A stretch of 64,000 nucleotides of DNA, taken from Yinghuangia sp045039925. Its GTDB lineage: Bacteria; Actinomycetota; Actinomycetes; Streptomycetales; Streptomycetaceae. Both the position numbers and the translations under genes were made by a program. The DNA lies in assembly GCA_045039925.1 (NCBI GenBank), contig CP108400.1:6758001-6822000 (forward strand), given 5' to 3'. Below the pieces are notes generated by a model. That model was not told the origin of the DNA, did no database searches, and was given only the letters and a program-made list of their open reading frames with translations. Shown one piece after another: positions 1 to 8,672 of the stretch (position 1 is its first letter; each line of letters starts with the position of its first letter).

Positions 1-742
1 GGCCGCGCAGGAACAGTCGTACGGGCGCGACTTTGTCACGCAGGGTCAGTTCGCGCCGCCCGAACTCGCGGTCGGGCTTGGGCACCACCCAGTTCGCGGA
101 CCGTTGGAAGACGTACAGCTTCTCGGCCTGCCGGGCCGCCTCCGGGACGAACTGCACCGCGCTCGGTCCGGTGCCGATCACCGCGACCCGGCGCCCGGTG
201 AGGTCGTGGTCGTGCCGCCACTCGGCGGAATGGAAGGCGGCGCCGGTGAAGTTCCGCAGGCCGGCGATGTCCGGGTAGCGCGGGCGGTTGAGCTGGCCGA
301 CGCCGGAGACGAGTACGCGGGCGGCGTGCTCGTCCCCGGCCGACGTGCGCAGACGCCAGACCTCGTCGGCCTCGTCGTACCGCGCGGACACGATCTCGGT
401 GCCGAGCCGGATGTGCGCGTCCAGGCCGAACTCCTCGGCGCAGCGGTGCAGGTACGCCAGGATCTCGTTCTGCCGCGGGAAGCTCCGCGACCACCGGCCG
501 TGCTGGGCGAAGGAGTAGGAGTACAGGATGCTCGGGACGTCACAGCCCGCGCCCGGGTAGGTGTTGTCGCGCCACACGCCGCCCAGGTCGCCGGCCTTCT
601 CGTACACGGTGAAGTCGTCGATGCCCGCCTGCCGCAGCCGGATCGCCATGCACAGTCCGGCGAATCCGGCGCCGATGACGGCGACATGCCGCACCCGGGC
701 ATCCGTCCCGGCGGCGTCCTGCCGCTCCCTCGTCTCCGGCAC
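1..742 (-). CDS. Flavin-containing / Baeyer-Villiger-type monooxygenase, 3' end outside window
   Basis: Class B flavoprotein monooxygenase, expected to use FAD and NADPH to insert oxygen into a ketone or oxidise a heteroatom. The leftward frame reads the FAD motif VAVIGAGFAGLCMAI, the substrate-domain stretch GVWRDNTYPGAGCDVPS, the Baeyer-Villiger fingerprint FTGAAFHSAEW (pattern FxGxxxHxxxW), and then the NADP Rossmann motif VAVIGTGPSAVQF. About 247 residues are present, so roughly the C-terminal half of a usual 480-540 residue enzyme lies beyond base 1. I chose the GTG at 742, followed by PETRERQD, because a GGAGGGG lies about 12 bases upstream; the GTG that begins VRHVAVIG is an alternative. 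It lies 45 bp downstream of the FAD enzyme at 788-2653 on the same strand, so co-transcription is likely. The substrate cannot be told from sequence. Confidence 0.85.
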   Translation of the reverse strand, partial: MPETRERQDAAGTDARVRHVAVIGAGFAGLCMAIRLRQAGIDDFTVYEKAGDLGGVWRDNTYPGAGCDVPSILYSYSFAQHGRWSRSFPRQNEILAYLHRCAEEFGLDAHIRLGTEIVSARYDEADEVWRLRTSAGDEHAARVLVSGVGQLNRPRYPDIAGLRNFTGAAFHSAEWRHDHDLTGRRVAVIGTGPSAVQFVPEAARQAEKLYVFQRSANWVVPKPDREFGRRELTLRDKVAPVRLFLRG

Positions 743-787
743 GGTCCGCCAACCCCTCCGTCGGATCCCGTCACCCGGTACGGGACT

Positions 788-2653
788 TCACGGCCAGTAC
801 GGTTTGAGCACGTCGAACGCGTTGGGCAGCCCGAGCCGGAAGCGCAGGTCGTCCGCCCGCCGGAAGCCGGCCAGCGCGGGCTCCTGGTACATCTCCAGGA
901 CCCGCACCGGCGCCGCCGCCGAACCGGCCGCAGCCAGCACGCCGTTGGCCGCCTTGCGCCCCGCCTCGTTCGCCCCCTCCATGGTGGCCAGGTTGACCGA
1001 GACCCGTACATAGTCCCCGGCAAGGAAGAGGTTGGGAATACGCGTCGTCGCCTCCGGCCGGTCGTCCCAGGAACCGACCGTGTTGACCATCAGCGGCTCG
1101 TCGTTGGCGACGGACGGGGTGCCCGACCCGGTGATGCCGGGGTCGAGGAACCACGAGTGGATGTTGGAGTCAGGCACGAGTGAGGCGCCGTTGTCGAGGT
1201 TGTCGCGTACCTGGGCCAGGACTTCGTCGACGATCTGCCGGGGCGTGCACTTGCGTGCGGAGACGCCGTACACGATGCCGGGGGAGTCCCAGTCGGAGAG
1301 GTCGAGGGACAGACAGTCCTGCACGCTGCCGTCGCCGTACGTCGCAGCGAAGTCGTTGCGCCAGAACTGCCCTTGCGTGAGTGCGGTGACGGCCCACGGC
1401 GAGTCCATGAACGCCAGGTGCCCGTGCGTGACGGGCGTCCTGCGCTTGAGGTAGATCATCAGGCCGTTCATCCAGTCGGTCCGGAGGCGGCGCAGGCGGC
1501 CGAGCGCGGGATCGGCGGCGACGAGCGCGGGGCTCATCAGCGGTACGGCCCGCTCGACCGGCACGGCGAGCACGTAGTGGTCGGCGTCGACGGTCCCCGC
1601 GTTGCCCTGCGGGTCGGTCATGCGGGCACCGGTGATGCGCCCGCCGGCGAGGTCGAGGCCGGTGACCGTCCAACCGACCTTGAACTGGACGCCCATCGAG
1701 GTGAGCAGGGTGTGCCAGGGGTCGATCCAGGCCTCGTTGGTCGGCCCGTTCAGGACGCGGTCGGGTGCGCCGTCGTTGCCGCGGCCGAGCATCGTCCACA
1801 GGAAGATCTCCACCATCATGGTGATGGTGCGCGTGCTGGCGACGTTCTCCTTGGCCGCGACGAGGGTCGAAGTGAACGACCGGACGAGGATGTTGCGGTA
1901 CGCCTCCGACATCCGGTCCATCTGGAGGTACTCGGAGTACGGCATGTACTCCCACTGGTGCCGCCGCCGCAGGTCGCCGCTGGTGAAGAACACGATCATC
2001 TTCTCGGCCCAGAAGGCGATCTCCCACCACGGCACCTGGCCGGCCACGCTGGCCATGGTCTTGAGTGCGGCACGGATCGCTTCGGGGGTCAGGTCGCCGA
2101 GTCCGCTGGGCAGGACGAGCCGGTTGTCGGGGCGTCCGGCCTGCGCGAAGATCGCCTCGGGTGCGTCCACGAGGTTGTCGTGCACGCCGTTCGGATTGCC
2201 GGGGAACGGGATGCGCCGCATCGTGTCCGGCACGTTGAGGTAGAAGCCGGGGAAGAAGCGGAACCCGTGCTCGCCGGGCAGGTCCCGGCGGCCGCCCGCG
2301 CCGGTGCCGGGGACGGGGATGCTGCGGGCTTTGCCGCCCAGCGACTTGCGCTCGTACACCGTGACCTGGAAGCCGCGTTCGGCGAGTTCGTGGGCCGCGG
2401 TGAGACCGGCCATGCCGCCGCCGAGGACGGCGACGCGGCGGCCCGGTGCGGCGGCGACGAGCGGGGTGCCGAACGCGGGGGCGGCGAGGGCGCCGGTGCC
2501 GCCGAGGGCGATGCCGGCCGCCGCCGCGGCGCCGACGCCCACCGTGCCGGAGACGAACTTGCGGCGCGTGGGCGGGGTTTGCTCCTGCTGCGGGGCAGAT
2601 GGCGCCGCCGTGTGCGGCGCGGTGCGGGGGAGGTGCTGCTCGTGCGTGGACAC
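788..2653 (-). CDS. Tat-exported FAD-dependent amine oxidase/phytoene-desaturase-like protein
   Basis: Flavin oxidoreductase of the amine oxidase/phytoene desaturase/hydroxysqualene dehydroxylase superfamily, 621 residues. An N-terminal twin-arginine stretch, TRRKFVSG, is followed by an Ala/Gly-rich hydrophobic segment (about residues 25-50), so export in folded form with FAD bound is predicted. The dinucleotide motif VLGGGMAGLTAAHELAERG is followed by VYERKSLGGKARS, as in desaturase-like enzymes, and the C-terminal flavin signature NLFLAGDYVRV comes near the end. GTG at 2653 was chosen because AGGAGG lies seven bases upstream; an upstream in-frame ATG at 2785 lacks such a site and would bury the Tat signal. 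The gene probably forms an operon with the monooxygenase to its left. An exported member of this superfamily suggests a role at the envelope, but the substrate is unknown. Confidence 0.85.
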   Translation of the reverse strand: MSTHEQHLPRTAPHTAAPSAPQQEQTPPTRRKFVSGTVGVGAAAAAGIALGGTGALAAPAFGTPLVAAAPGRRVAVLGGGMAGLTAAHELAERGFQVTVYERKSLGGKARSIPVPGTGAGGRRDLPGEHGFRFFPGFYLNVPDTMRRIPFPGNPNGVHDNLVDAPEAIFAQAGRPDNRLVLPSGLGDLTPEAIRAALKTMASVAGQVPWWEIAFWAEKMIVFFTSGDLRRRHQWEYMPYSEYLQMDRMSEAYRNILVRSFTSTLVAAKENVASTRTITMMVEIFLWTMLGRGNDGAPDRVLNGPTNEAWIDPWHTLLTSMGVQFKVGWTVTGLDLAGGRITGARMTDPQGNAGTVDADHYVLAVPVERAVPLMSPALVAADPALGRLRRLRTDWMNGLMIYLKRRTPVTHGHLAFMDSPWAVTALTQGQFWRNDFAATYGDGSVQDCLSLDLSDWDSPGIVYGVSARKCTPRQIVDEVLAQVRDNLDNGASLVPDSNIHSWFLDPGITGSGTPSVANDEPLMVNTVGSWDDRPEATTRIPNLFLAGDYVRVSVNLATMEGANEAGRKAANGVLAAAGSAAAPVRVLEMYQEPALAGFRRADDLRFRLGLPNAFDVLKPYWP

Positions 2654-2870
2654 GGGGCCTCCTATGCGGGTCTCTCCGGGGTCTCTCCTCGGATCCCCGA
2701 AGACGCGGCCGTCGCCACGGCCGCCCTTGGGCTGTGCGGCGTGTGGAGTGCGGGAGTGCTGCCTCAGAGCGGTGCTAACCGACACATGTGTCGACTGGAT
2801 GCAGAGCCGACTATCGCGCCCGTGATACAGCGGGTCAAGGGATGTACCGTTGCCTGTTTTTGACGGCGCG

Positions 2871-3572
2871 TCAGTGGATCTCGCCGGGCTCCGAAGGGCT
2901 TTCGGCAGCCGGTGTGTTCAGCCGTTCCAGGCCGCCCCACAGCACGTTCGCGGCCATCGTCTCCAGCGTCGCGCGCGCCGTCTCGGGGTGGTGCGCCCAC
3001 CACTGGGCGACCCCGTCCAAGCTGCTGATCAGCAGCTCGATCAGCACCTCCGCCTCGGGGGACCGCGGATCGAGGCCGGCCCGCTCCGTGTCGTGCGCCA
3101 TCATGGCCATCACCGACCGCGTCCGGGTCTGCCGGATCCCCCAGCGCACCGCGCTCAGTTCGGGGTCGCCCTCGTCGGTCTGGTCGAACAGCAGGCGCCG
3201 CGCCACCGGGTTGGCCTCCGCGAAGTCGAAGTACGCGGCCACCGTGGCCCGCATGCGGGTGTGCCGCCCGCCGCGTCCCGTGATGGCCGCACCCATGTGC
3301 GCGACCAGGGTGGCGTTCTGCTCGCCCAGCACGGTCAGGAACAGGACGCGTTTGGTGGCGAAGTGCTCGTACAGCACGCTGCGGGTGACCCCGGCGGCCT
3401 CGGCTATCTCGGCCATGGAGGCGGCGCCGTACCCCTTCGCGCCGAACACCGCGAGCGCGGCGTCCTCGATGCGGCGCCGCCGCGCCGGCCCGGGCATGCG
3501 GCGGCGCACCGCGGCGGGCGGTGCGCCGGACGCCGCGGCCGAGGGGCGGTCCGGGTGCGGGAGGGCTGCCAT
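2871..3572 (-). CDS. TetR-family transcriptional regulator
   Basis: 233-residue DNA-binding repressor. The N-terminal helix-turn-helix is clear: an RIEDAALAVFGAKGYGAASM helix pair followed by IAEAAGVTRSVLYEHFATK (about residues 30-75). The C-terminal ligand domain is of the usual TetR length, with ISSLDGVAQWWAHHPETAR near the end. The ATG at 3572 gives MAALPHPDRPS. It is divergent from the FAD oxidoreductase that starts at 3729, and the 156 bp between them contain a perfect 7+7 inverted repeat (3636-3655). The simplest reading is that it represses its neighbour and itself. The ligand is unknown but is likely a substrate or product of the neighbouring flavoprotein. Confidence 0.9.
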   Translation of the reverse strand: MAALPHPDRPSAAASGAPPAAVRRRMPGPARRRRIEDAALAVFGAKGYGAASMAEIAEAAGVTRSVLYEHFATKRVLFLTVLGEQNATLVAHMGAAITGRGGRHTRMRATVAAYFDFAEANPVARRLLFDQTDEGDPELSAVRWGIRQTRTRSVMAMMAHDTERAGLDPRSPEAEVLIELLISSLDGVAQWWAHHPETARATLETMAANVLWGGLERLNTPAAESPSEPGEIH

Positions 3573-3635
3573 GCGCTCAGCGTAGCCGCGCGCGGGGTCT
3601 TGTCCGGGGCGGTACGCCGGGTCTAGCGTCACAAG

Positions 3636-3655
3636 AACCGACGTGCCTGTCGGTT
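3636..3655. promoter_or_regulatory. Inverted repeat AACCGAC-N6-GTCGGTT, putative TetR operator
   Basis: The two 7-base arms are exact reverse complements separated by GTGCCT. The site lies in the divergent intergenic region between the tetR gene (start 3572) and the FAD oxidoreductase (start 3729), where an autoregulatory operator is expected. Binding is inferred. Confidence 0.65.
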
Positions 3656-3728
3656 GGGATCTTCCGGATCCACGCGCCTCGCACGTTCCGCAACGGCCCG
3701 TTCCCGCACGGCGATTCAGGGGGATTCC

Positions 3729-5072
3729 GTGAGCGAAGAGCACGTCGACGCCATCGTGGTCGGGGCCCGCTGCGCCGGATCGGCCGCGGCCGCCGCACTC
3801 GCCAGGGCCGGCTGCCGGGTGGTCGCCCTCGACGCGGGCAGGTTCCCGTCCGACACGGTCTCCACCCACCTCCTCTTCGCCGGCGGGGTCGCCGAACTGG
3901 ACCGGATCGGCGCCCTCGAACGCGTCGAAAAGCTCGACCCGCCAAAGCACTTCGACGCGTACATCGGGTCGCCGAATGCGGAGGTGCGCGGTACCTACAC
4001 ACCCGTGGACGGCATCGCGTACGGCCTGTGCGTGCGGCGGCCCGGACTCGACTTCGCGCTCGTCGAGACGGCGCGCGCGGCCGGGGCCGAGGTGCGCGAG
4101 GGCGTCAAGGTCACCTCGCTCGTGCGGCAGAACGGCCGCGTCGTCGGCGTACGCGCCACCGAGCGCGGCGCGAAGGGCGAACTCACCCTGCGGGCACCGC
4201 TGGTGATCGGCGCCGACGGGCGGCGTTCGACGGTGGCCCGCCTGCTCGGCGTCGACGTCCCGTACCTGTCCAACGCCAACGAGCGGGCGGGCTATTACGC
4301 GTACTACGAGGACCCGCGTACCGAATGGCACGGGACCGCCGCGATGTGGCTCGAAGGCCGCGAGCTGGGCACCGCGTTCCCCACCGACGGCGGGCTCGTG
4401 CTCGCCCTCCTGATGCCGCCCAAGGAGCGCGCGGACGCGTTCCGCCTCGACCTGGAGGGCGAGTACGACCGCACGGTGGCGTCGATACCGGGCCTGGCCA
4501 AGCGCCTTGCGGGTGCCGCCCGCGCTTCGAAGATCGTGACGTCGGTCGAACAGCCCTCGTACTTCCGGAAGTCGGCGGGTCCCGGATGGGCCCTTGCCGG
4601 GGACGCCGGGCACTTCAAGGATCCCGTCACCGCCCAGGGGATCCGCGACGCCCTACGCTTCGGCCGCCTCCTGGGCGAGGCGGTCGCCCCCGTGCTCCAT
4701 AACCCGCCGCGCCTGGACGCGGCCGTACGCACGTGGGAACGCCGCCTTGTCGTCGAGTGCCGCGAGACTTACCACTGGACCAACCGCTTCGCGCGCGCCG
4801 ACACGGTGAACCCCCTCCAGGAGCAGATGCTGCGCATGCTCGCGAAGGAACCGCACGGCTCCCGGCGCCTGCTCGACGTCTACTCCCGCGTGCGGAAGCC
4901 GAGCCGCCTGATGACCCCGGGCTTCCTCGCCGCGTGCGCGATGGGTGCGATGCGCCGACGCGGCACCGACCGCGGGGCGCTCCTGCGCACCATCGTCGGC
5001 GAACTCCGCACCGAGGCAGCGATCAAGCGAGACCTGTCCGGCATCGCGTGCTCCGACGACCGCACGAAGTGA
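3729..5072 (+). CDS. FAD-dependent oxidoreductase, geranylgeranyl reductase/PHBH-like
   Basis: 447-residue flavoprotein of the FAD-binding monooxygenase/geranylgeranyl-reductase-like class. It has the N-terminal motif VVGARCAGSAAAAALARAG, the mid-protein LVIGADGRRSTVARLLG, and the second FAD-contact motif LAGDAGHFKDPVTAQGI followed by DALRFGRLLGEAV. The C-terminal about 80 residues, which contain ECRETYHWTNRFAR, are typical of the uncharacterised actinobacterial branch. GTG at 3729 follows AGGGGG at good spacing. The divergent TetR gene and the palindrome between them suggest a single inducible unit. The substrate cannot be assigned; hydroxylation or double-bond reduction of a lipid or aromatic are both possible. 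Confidence 0.85.
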   Translation: MSEEHVDAIVVGARCAGSAAAAALARAGCRVVALDAGRFPSDTVSTHLLFAGGVAELDRIGALERVEKLDPPKHFDAYIGSPNAEVRGTYTPVDGIAYGLCVRRPGLDFALVETARAAGAEVREGVKVTSLVRQNGRVVGVRATERGAKGELTLRAPLVIGADGRRSTVARLLGVDVPYLSNANERAGYYAYYEDPRTEWHGTAAMWLEGRELGTAFPTDGGLVLALLMPPKERADAFRLDLEGEYDRTVASIPGLAKRLAGAARASKIVTSVEQPSYFRKSAGPGWALAGDAGHFKDPVTAQGIRDALRFGRLLGEAVAPVLHNPPRLDAAVRTWERRLVVECRETYHWTNRFARADTVNPLQEQMLRMLAKEPHGSRRLLDVYSRVRKPSRLMTPGFLAACAMGAMRRRGTDRGALLRTIVGELRTEAAIKRDLSGIACSDDRTK

Positions 5073-5127
5073 CCTACAGCCAAAGGGCCTTCCCGACCCG
5101 CGAACGCGCCTGATGCGCCCCGCAACC

Positions 5128-5518
5128 TCAGGCAACCCTGACGCTGTGCGGCCCCACCCGCACGGTCACCTCGACCTCACCGCCGAGCGCCGCGGCATAC
5201 GACCGCAACGTCTCCAACCCCATCGACTTCGACTCGCCCCCGCTCGATCTGCGAGATCCGCGCCTGGGTAACCCCGAGAACAGCGGCAACTTCGGTCTGC
5301 GTCAGTCCGAGAGACTTGCGGAGCTCGGCAAGGTGGTAGCCGGCGACGAAGGCGTCCAGCGCTGCCCGTGCCGCCGCCTTGCGCTCGGGGTCCGCCATTT
5401 GCGGGTGGCGCCGATACGCCTCGGCTTTCACGTCCTGCCAGCGGTGTCCTGTCACTTTTCCTCGGGCCCTCTCCGCCAGGTACTCCGGGTATCGCGCGTC
5501 GACCAGCGGTCGATTCAT
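5128..5518 (-). pseudogene. XRE-family HTH (antitoxin-like) gene broken by a +1 frameshift in a C5 run
   Basis: The first frame from ATG 5518 encodes LRKSLGLTQTEVAAVLGVTQ and ARISQIERG, a clean XRE helix-turn-helix, and then degenerates to a stop at 5177 (113 residues). One frame over, the sequence continues with SKSMGLETLRSYAAALGG and EVEVTVRVGPHSVRVA to a TGA at 5128. That is exactly the C-terminal tail expected of XRE antitoxins of the HigA type. The switch falls at the homopolymer C5 (5237-5241; G5 on the coding strand): removing one base would restore IERGESKSMG. Either the gene carries a natural frameshift or the assembly has a homopolymer error. No toxin gene is adjacent, so it would be a solitary antitoxin-like regulator. 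Confidence 0.8.
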
Positions 5519-5549
5519 CGCGTTCGTTCGTTGCGGGTCGTGCGGACTC

Positions 5550-6575
5550 TCATGTGGCCGTGTCGGCTCTGATCTCGGGGAAGACCTCTTTCCCCAGCCT
5601 GTGGATATTGTCCAGGGTGCGGTCCGGGCGGCCGGTGCCTTCGGCGAAGAGGAGGTGGCGGCGGATTCCGGTGGCTTCGGTGGTTCGGCGCAGGGCGGCG
5701 ATGACGTCGCGGGGGGTGCCGACCGGGTGGATCTCGCAGAGGTAATCCGTGTACGCGTGCGGGTCCCGCATGGTCCGCGCGCGTCCGTCGACGGTCTGGT
5801 GTGCGGACAGCCCCCGGTTCAGCCAGCGCGGCAGCGCGGCCTTGAGTTCGCGGACCGCCTCGGCCCGGGTGTCCGCGACCAGCGCCACCGAGGCCGCGGC
5901 GTGCTCGACGCCGCGCGGGTCGCGGCCGCAGGCGCGCGCGGCGGCGTCGTACGCGCGGATCATCTCGGCCTTCTCGCAGTCGTCGGCGTGCATGCCGAGC
6001 AGCATCGGGAGGCCCTGGCGGGCCGCGAGTGCGGCGGAGGTGGCCGACGTGCAGGCGATGATCGCGGGTGGGTGCGGTCTGGTGAGCGGCCGGGGCACCA
6101 CCGGGACCGGGCGGAAGCGGAAGTGCCGGCCGTCGGCCCCCACCCGGCGCAGGGTCAGCCAGCGCATGAGGAGGTCGACGGACTCCGCCCAGCCCTCCTC
6201 GTCGTACCGCTCGATGCCGCCGCCGAAGACCTCCAGGTCCACCCAGGGCCCGCCGCGGCCGATGCCCAGGGTGAAGCGCCCGCCGGAGAGCTGGTCGAGC
6301 AGCGCGGCCTGCTCGCCCAGTGCGACCGGATGGGTGTTGGGCAGCACACTGATGGCCGTCCCTACTCGCAGCCGGTCCGTACGCCCCAGTAGCATTGCCG
6401 CAAACGTGACCGCTGACGGGCACAACCCGTACGGCACGAAGTGGTGCTCGGCGATCCATGCCTCGTCGAACCCGGCCTCCTCCGCGGCGCACCCCGCGTC
6501 CATGGCGGAGGTGAGCACCGTTCCCTGGTCTCCGGCCTCGAACTGGGCCGCGAGCAGGAAGATCCCCAACTTCAT
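5550..6575 (-). CDS. LLM-class flavin-dependent oxidoreductase (luciferase-like)
   Basis: 341-residue member of the bacterial luciferase/F420-dependent TIM-barrel family. It begins MKLGIFLLAAQFEAGDQG and contains the family hallmarks AEEAGFDEAWIAEHHF, RVGTAISVLPNTHPVALGEQ and GGRFTLGIGRGGPWVDLEVF. The cofactor could be FMNH2 or F420H2. ATG at 6575 was preferred over an upstream ATG at 6602 because GAGAGG precedes it and family members start here. The 32 bp separating it from the frameshifted HTH gene make joint transcription possible. It is divergent from the hydroxyacyl-CoA dehydrogenase at 6783. The substrate is unknown. Confidence 0.88.
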   Translation of the reverse strand: MKLGIFLLAAQFEAGDQGTVLTSAMDAGCAAEEAGFDEAWIAEHHFVPYGLCPSAVTFAAMLLGRTDRLRVGTAISVLPNTHPVALGEQAALLDQLSGGRFTLGIGRGGPWVDLEVFGGGIERYDEEGWAESVDLLMRWLTLRRVGADGRHFRFRPVPVVPRPLTRPHPPAIIACTSATSAALAARQGLPMLLGMHADDCEKAEMIRAYDAAARACGRDPRGVEHAAASVALVADTRAEAVRELKAALPRWLNRGLSAHQTVDGRARTMRDPHAYTDYLCEIHPVGTPRDVIAALRRTTEATGIRRHLLFAEGTGRPDRTLDNIHRLGKEVFPEIRADTAT

Positions 6576-6600
6576 GTGGGCAGCCTCTCGGTATCCCTGC

Positions 6601-6616
6601 ACCCGTCATAACGGGT
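6601..6616. promoter_or_regulatory. Inverted repeat ACCCGT-CATA-ACGGGT in divergent promoter region
   Basis: A perfect 6+6 inverted repeat lies 26 bp upstream of the luciferase-like gene, in the 207 bp region shared with the divergent 3-hydroxyacyl-CoA dehydrogenase. It could be an operator or a 5'-UTR hairpin. No matching regulator gene lies beside it. Confidence 0.35.
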
Positions 6617-6782
6617 GAAATCCCCATTGGGGCACGAACGGCTTGTCCGACCGGTCTGTGCCCGTTCGGCAGGGCCTGCAATACTCCCGGCACAGCGCAG
6701 GACTACTTAGCGGTAACCAGCGGAACCCGCACAGCAACCCTCAAGGCGTACTCCCGCTCGGGAGACGGCATTCAAGGAGCGC

Positions 6783-8561
6783 ATGATGGCGCGTGACATC
6801 ACAACGGTCGGCGTGGTCGGCCTCGGCACCATGGGTGCCGGCATCGTGGAAATCCTCGCCCGCGGCGGCGTCCGCGTCATCGGTGTCGAGGTGGACGACG
6901 CCGCGGTCGAACGCGGCCTCGCCCGCATCCGCACCTCCACCGCCCGGGCCGTCGACCGCGGCAAGCTGACCGAGGACGAGCAGGCGGAGCTGTACGCGCG
7001 CATCAGCCTCGGCAGCGACCTCACCGCCGTCGCCGACGCCGACCTGGTCCTCGAAGCCATACCGGAACAGCTCGACCTCAAGCAGGACATGTTCGCGCAG
7101 CTCGACAAGATCTGCGGCCCGGACACCATCCTCGCCACCAACACCTCGTCGCTGTCGGTCACCGAGCTCTCGGTCGCCACCGGCCGCTCGGCCCGCGTCG
7201 TCGGCCTGCACTTCTTCAACCCGGCGCCGGTGATGAAGCTGGTCGAGGTCGTCCGCACGGTCGTCACCGAGCCCGACGTCCTGGAGGACGTGGTGGCGCT
7301 CGCCGAGAAGCTCGGCAAGGCGCCGGTCGTGGCGGGGGACCGGGCGGGGTTCATCGCCAACGGGCTGCTGTTCGCGTACCTCAACCACGCCGCGGCGATG
7401 TTCGAGGAGAAGTACGCCACGCGCGAGGACATCGACGCCGCGATGCGCTTCGGCTGCGGCCTGCCGATGGGGCCGCTCGCGGTGCTCGACCTGGTCGGCA
7501 TCGACACGGCGTACAACATCCTCCAGCAGATGTACCGCCAGTCGCGCGACCGCCTGCACGCCCCCGCGCCGATCCTCAAGCAGATGGCCACCGCGGGCCT
7601 GCTGGGCCGCAAGAGCGGGCGCGGGTTCTACCGGTACGAGGCCCCCGGCTCGTCCACCGTCGTCGCCGACACCGCGGCCGGCACCGCGGTCGCCGGGACG
7701 CCGCGCGAGATCAACGCGGTCGGCGTCGTCGGCTCCGGCACCATGGCCACCGGCATCGTCGAGGTGTTCGCGAAGTCCGGCTACACCGTCACCTTCGTCG
7801 CGCGCAGCGACGCGAAGGTCGGTGCCGTCACCGGTGCGCTCACCCGCTCGCTCGACAAGCAGGTGCAGCGCGGCCGCCTCAGCGAGGAGGACCGCGACGC
7901 GGCGCTCGGCCGCGTCACCGGCACGACGCGCCTGGAGGACCTCGCGGACGCGGACCTCGTGCTGGAGGCGGTCGTCGAGGAACTGTCGGTCAAGCAGGCG
8001 CTGTTCGAGAACTTCGACGAGATCTGCAAGCCCGGCGCGGTGCTCGCCACGACCACGTCCTCGCTGCCGGTCATCGAGTGCGCGATGGCGACGAAGCGTC
8101 CCGAGGACGTCGTCGGCATGCACTTCTTCAACCCGGCGCCGGTGATGAAGCTGGTCGAGGTCGTGCGCACGGTCACCACCTCGGACGACGTCGTGGCCAC
8201 CGTCCACGAGGTGTGCCGCCGGACCCGCAAGCACGCGGTGGACTGCGGCGACCGGGCGGGCTTCATCGTGAACGCGCTGCTCTTCCCGTACCTCAACGAC
8301 GCGGTCAAGATGCTCCAGGCCAACTACGCGTCGGCGGACGAGATCGACACCGCGATCAAGACCGGTGCGGGCTACCCGATGGGTCCGTTCGAACTCCTGG
8401 ACGTCGTCGGCCTCGACGTGTCGCTCGCCATCGAGCGGGTGCTGTACGCCGAGTTCCGCGAGCCCGGCTGGGCGCCCGCGACCCTGCTGGAGCACCTGGT
8501 CACCGCGGGCTACCTGGGCCGCAAGACCGGCCGCGGCTTCCGCGACTACGCGAAGAAGTAG
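6783..8561 (+). CDS. Tandem-fused 3-hydroxyacyl-CoA (3-hydroxybutyryl-CoA) dehydrogenase
   Basis: NAD(P)-dependent oxidation of 3-hydroxyacyl-CoA in fatty acid or butyrate metabolism. The 592-residue protein consists of two complete dehydrogenase units. Unit 1 has VGLGTMGAGIVEILARGG at about residues 12-29, and unit 2 has VGSGTMATGIVEVFAKSG at about 314. Each carries its own HFFNPAPVMKLVEVVRTV, with the catalytic His, and the C-terminal dimer-domain motif GPLAVLDLVGID or GPFELLDVVGLD. Single-unit homologues are about 285 residues, so this is a head-to-tail duplication. AGGAG at 6775-6779 fits the second ATG (6786) slightly better than the first (6783). A perfect 20-bp terminator hairpin follows. 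Whether both active sites work cannot be told, but both Rossmann motifs and both His residues are intact. Confidence 0.93.
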   Translation: MMARDITTVGVVGLGTMGAGIVEILARGGVRVIGVEVDDAAVERGLARIRTSTARAVDRGKLTEDEQAELYARISLGSDLTAVADADLVLEAIPEQLDLKQDMFAQLDKICGPDTILATNTSSLSVTELSVATGRSARVVGLHFFNPAPVMKLVEVVRTVVTEPDVLEDVVALAEKLGKAPVVAGDRAGFIANGLLFAYLNHAAAMFEEKYATREDIDAAMRFGCGLPMGPLAVLDLVGIDTAYNILQQMYRQSRDRLHAPAPILKQMATAGLLGRKSGRGFYRYEAPGSSTVVADTAAGTAVAGTPREINAVGVVGSGTMATGIVEVFAKSGYTVTFVARSDAKVGAVTGALTRSLDKQVQRGRLSEEDRDAALGRVTGTTRLEDLADADLVLEAVVEELSVKQALFENFDEICKPGAVLATTTSSLPVIECAMATKRPEDVVGMHFFNPAPVMKLVEVVRTVTTSDDVVATVHEVCRRTRKHAVDCGDRAGFIVNALLFPYLNDAVKMLQANYASADEIDTAIKTGAGYPMGPFELLDVVGLDVSLAIERVLYAEFREPGWAPATLLEHLVTAGYLGRKTGRGFRDYAKK

Positions 8562-8570
8562 CAGGAACGC

Positions 8571-8615
8571 CGAAGGCCGGCGCGCCCCGTCGGGTACGGG
8601 GCGCGCCGGCCTTCG
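8571..8615 (+). terminator. Perfect 20-bp stem-loop terminator
   Basis: Two 20-base arms, CGAAGGCCGGCGCGCCCCGT and its exact reverse complement, flank a CGGGT loop nine bases after the dehydrogenase stop codon. There is no U tract, which is common in high-GC actinomycetes. Confidence 0.85.
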
Positions 8616-8672
8616 CGTGTCCGCGCCGAACAGGTGGTCTGACCCCGGCCCCATCCCGCTACCCTTGCCACC

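Noticed and set aside
2871..4613. A 580-codon leftward gene ending in the TetR domain
   Set aside because: Everything upstream of ATG 3572 is antisense to the well-supported FAD oxidoreductase and crosses the operator.
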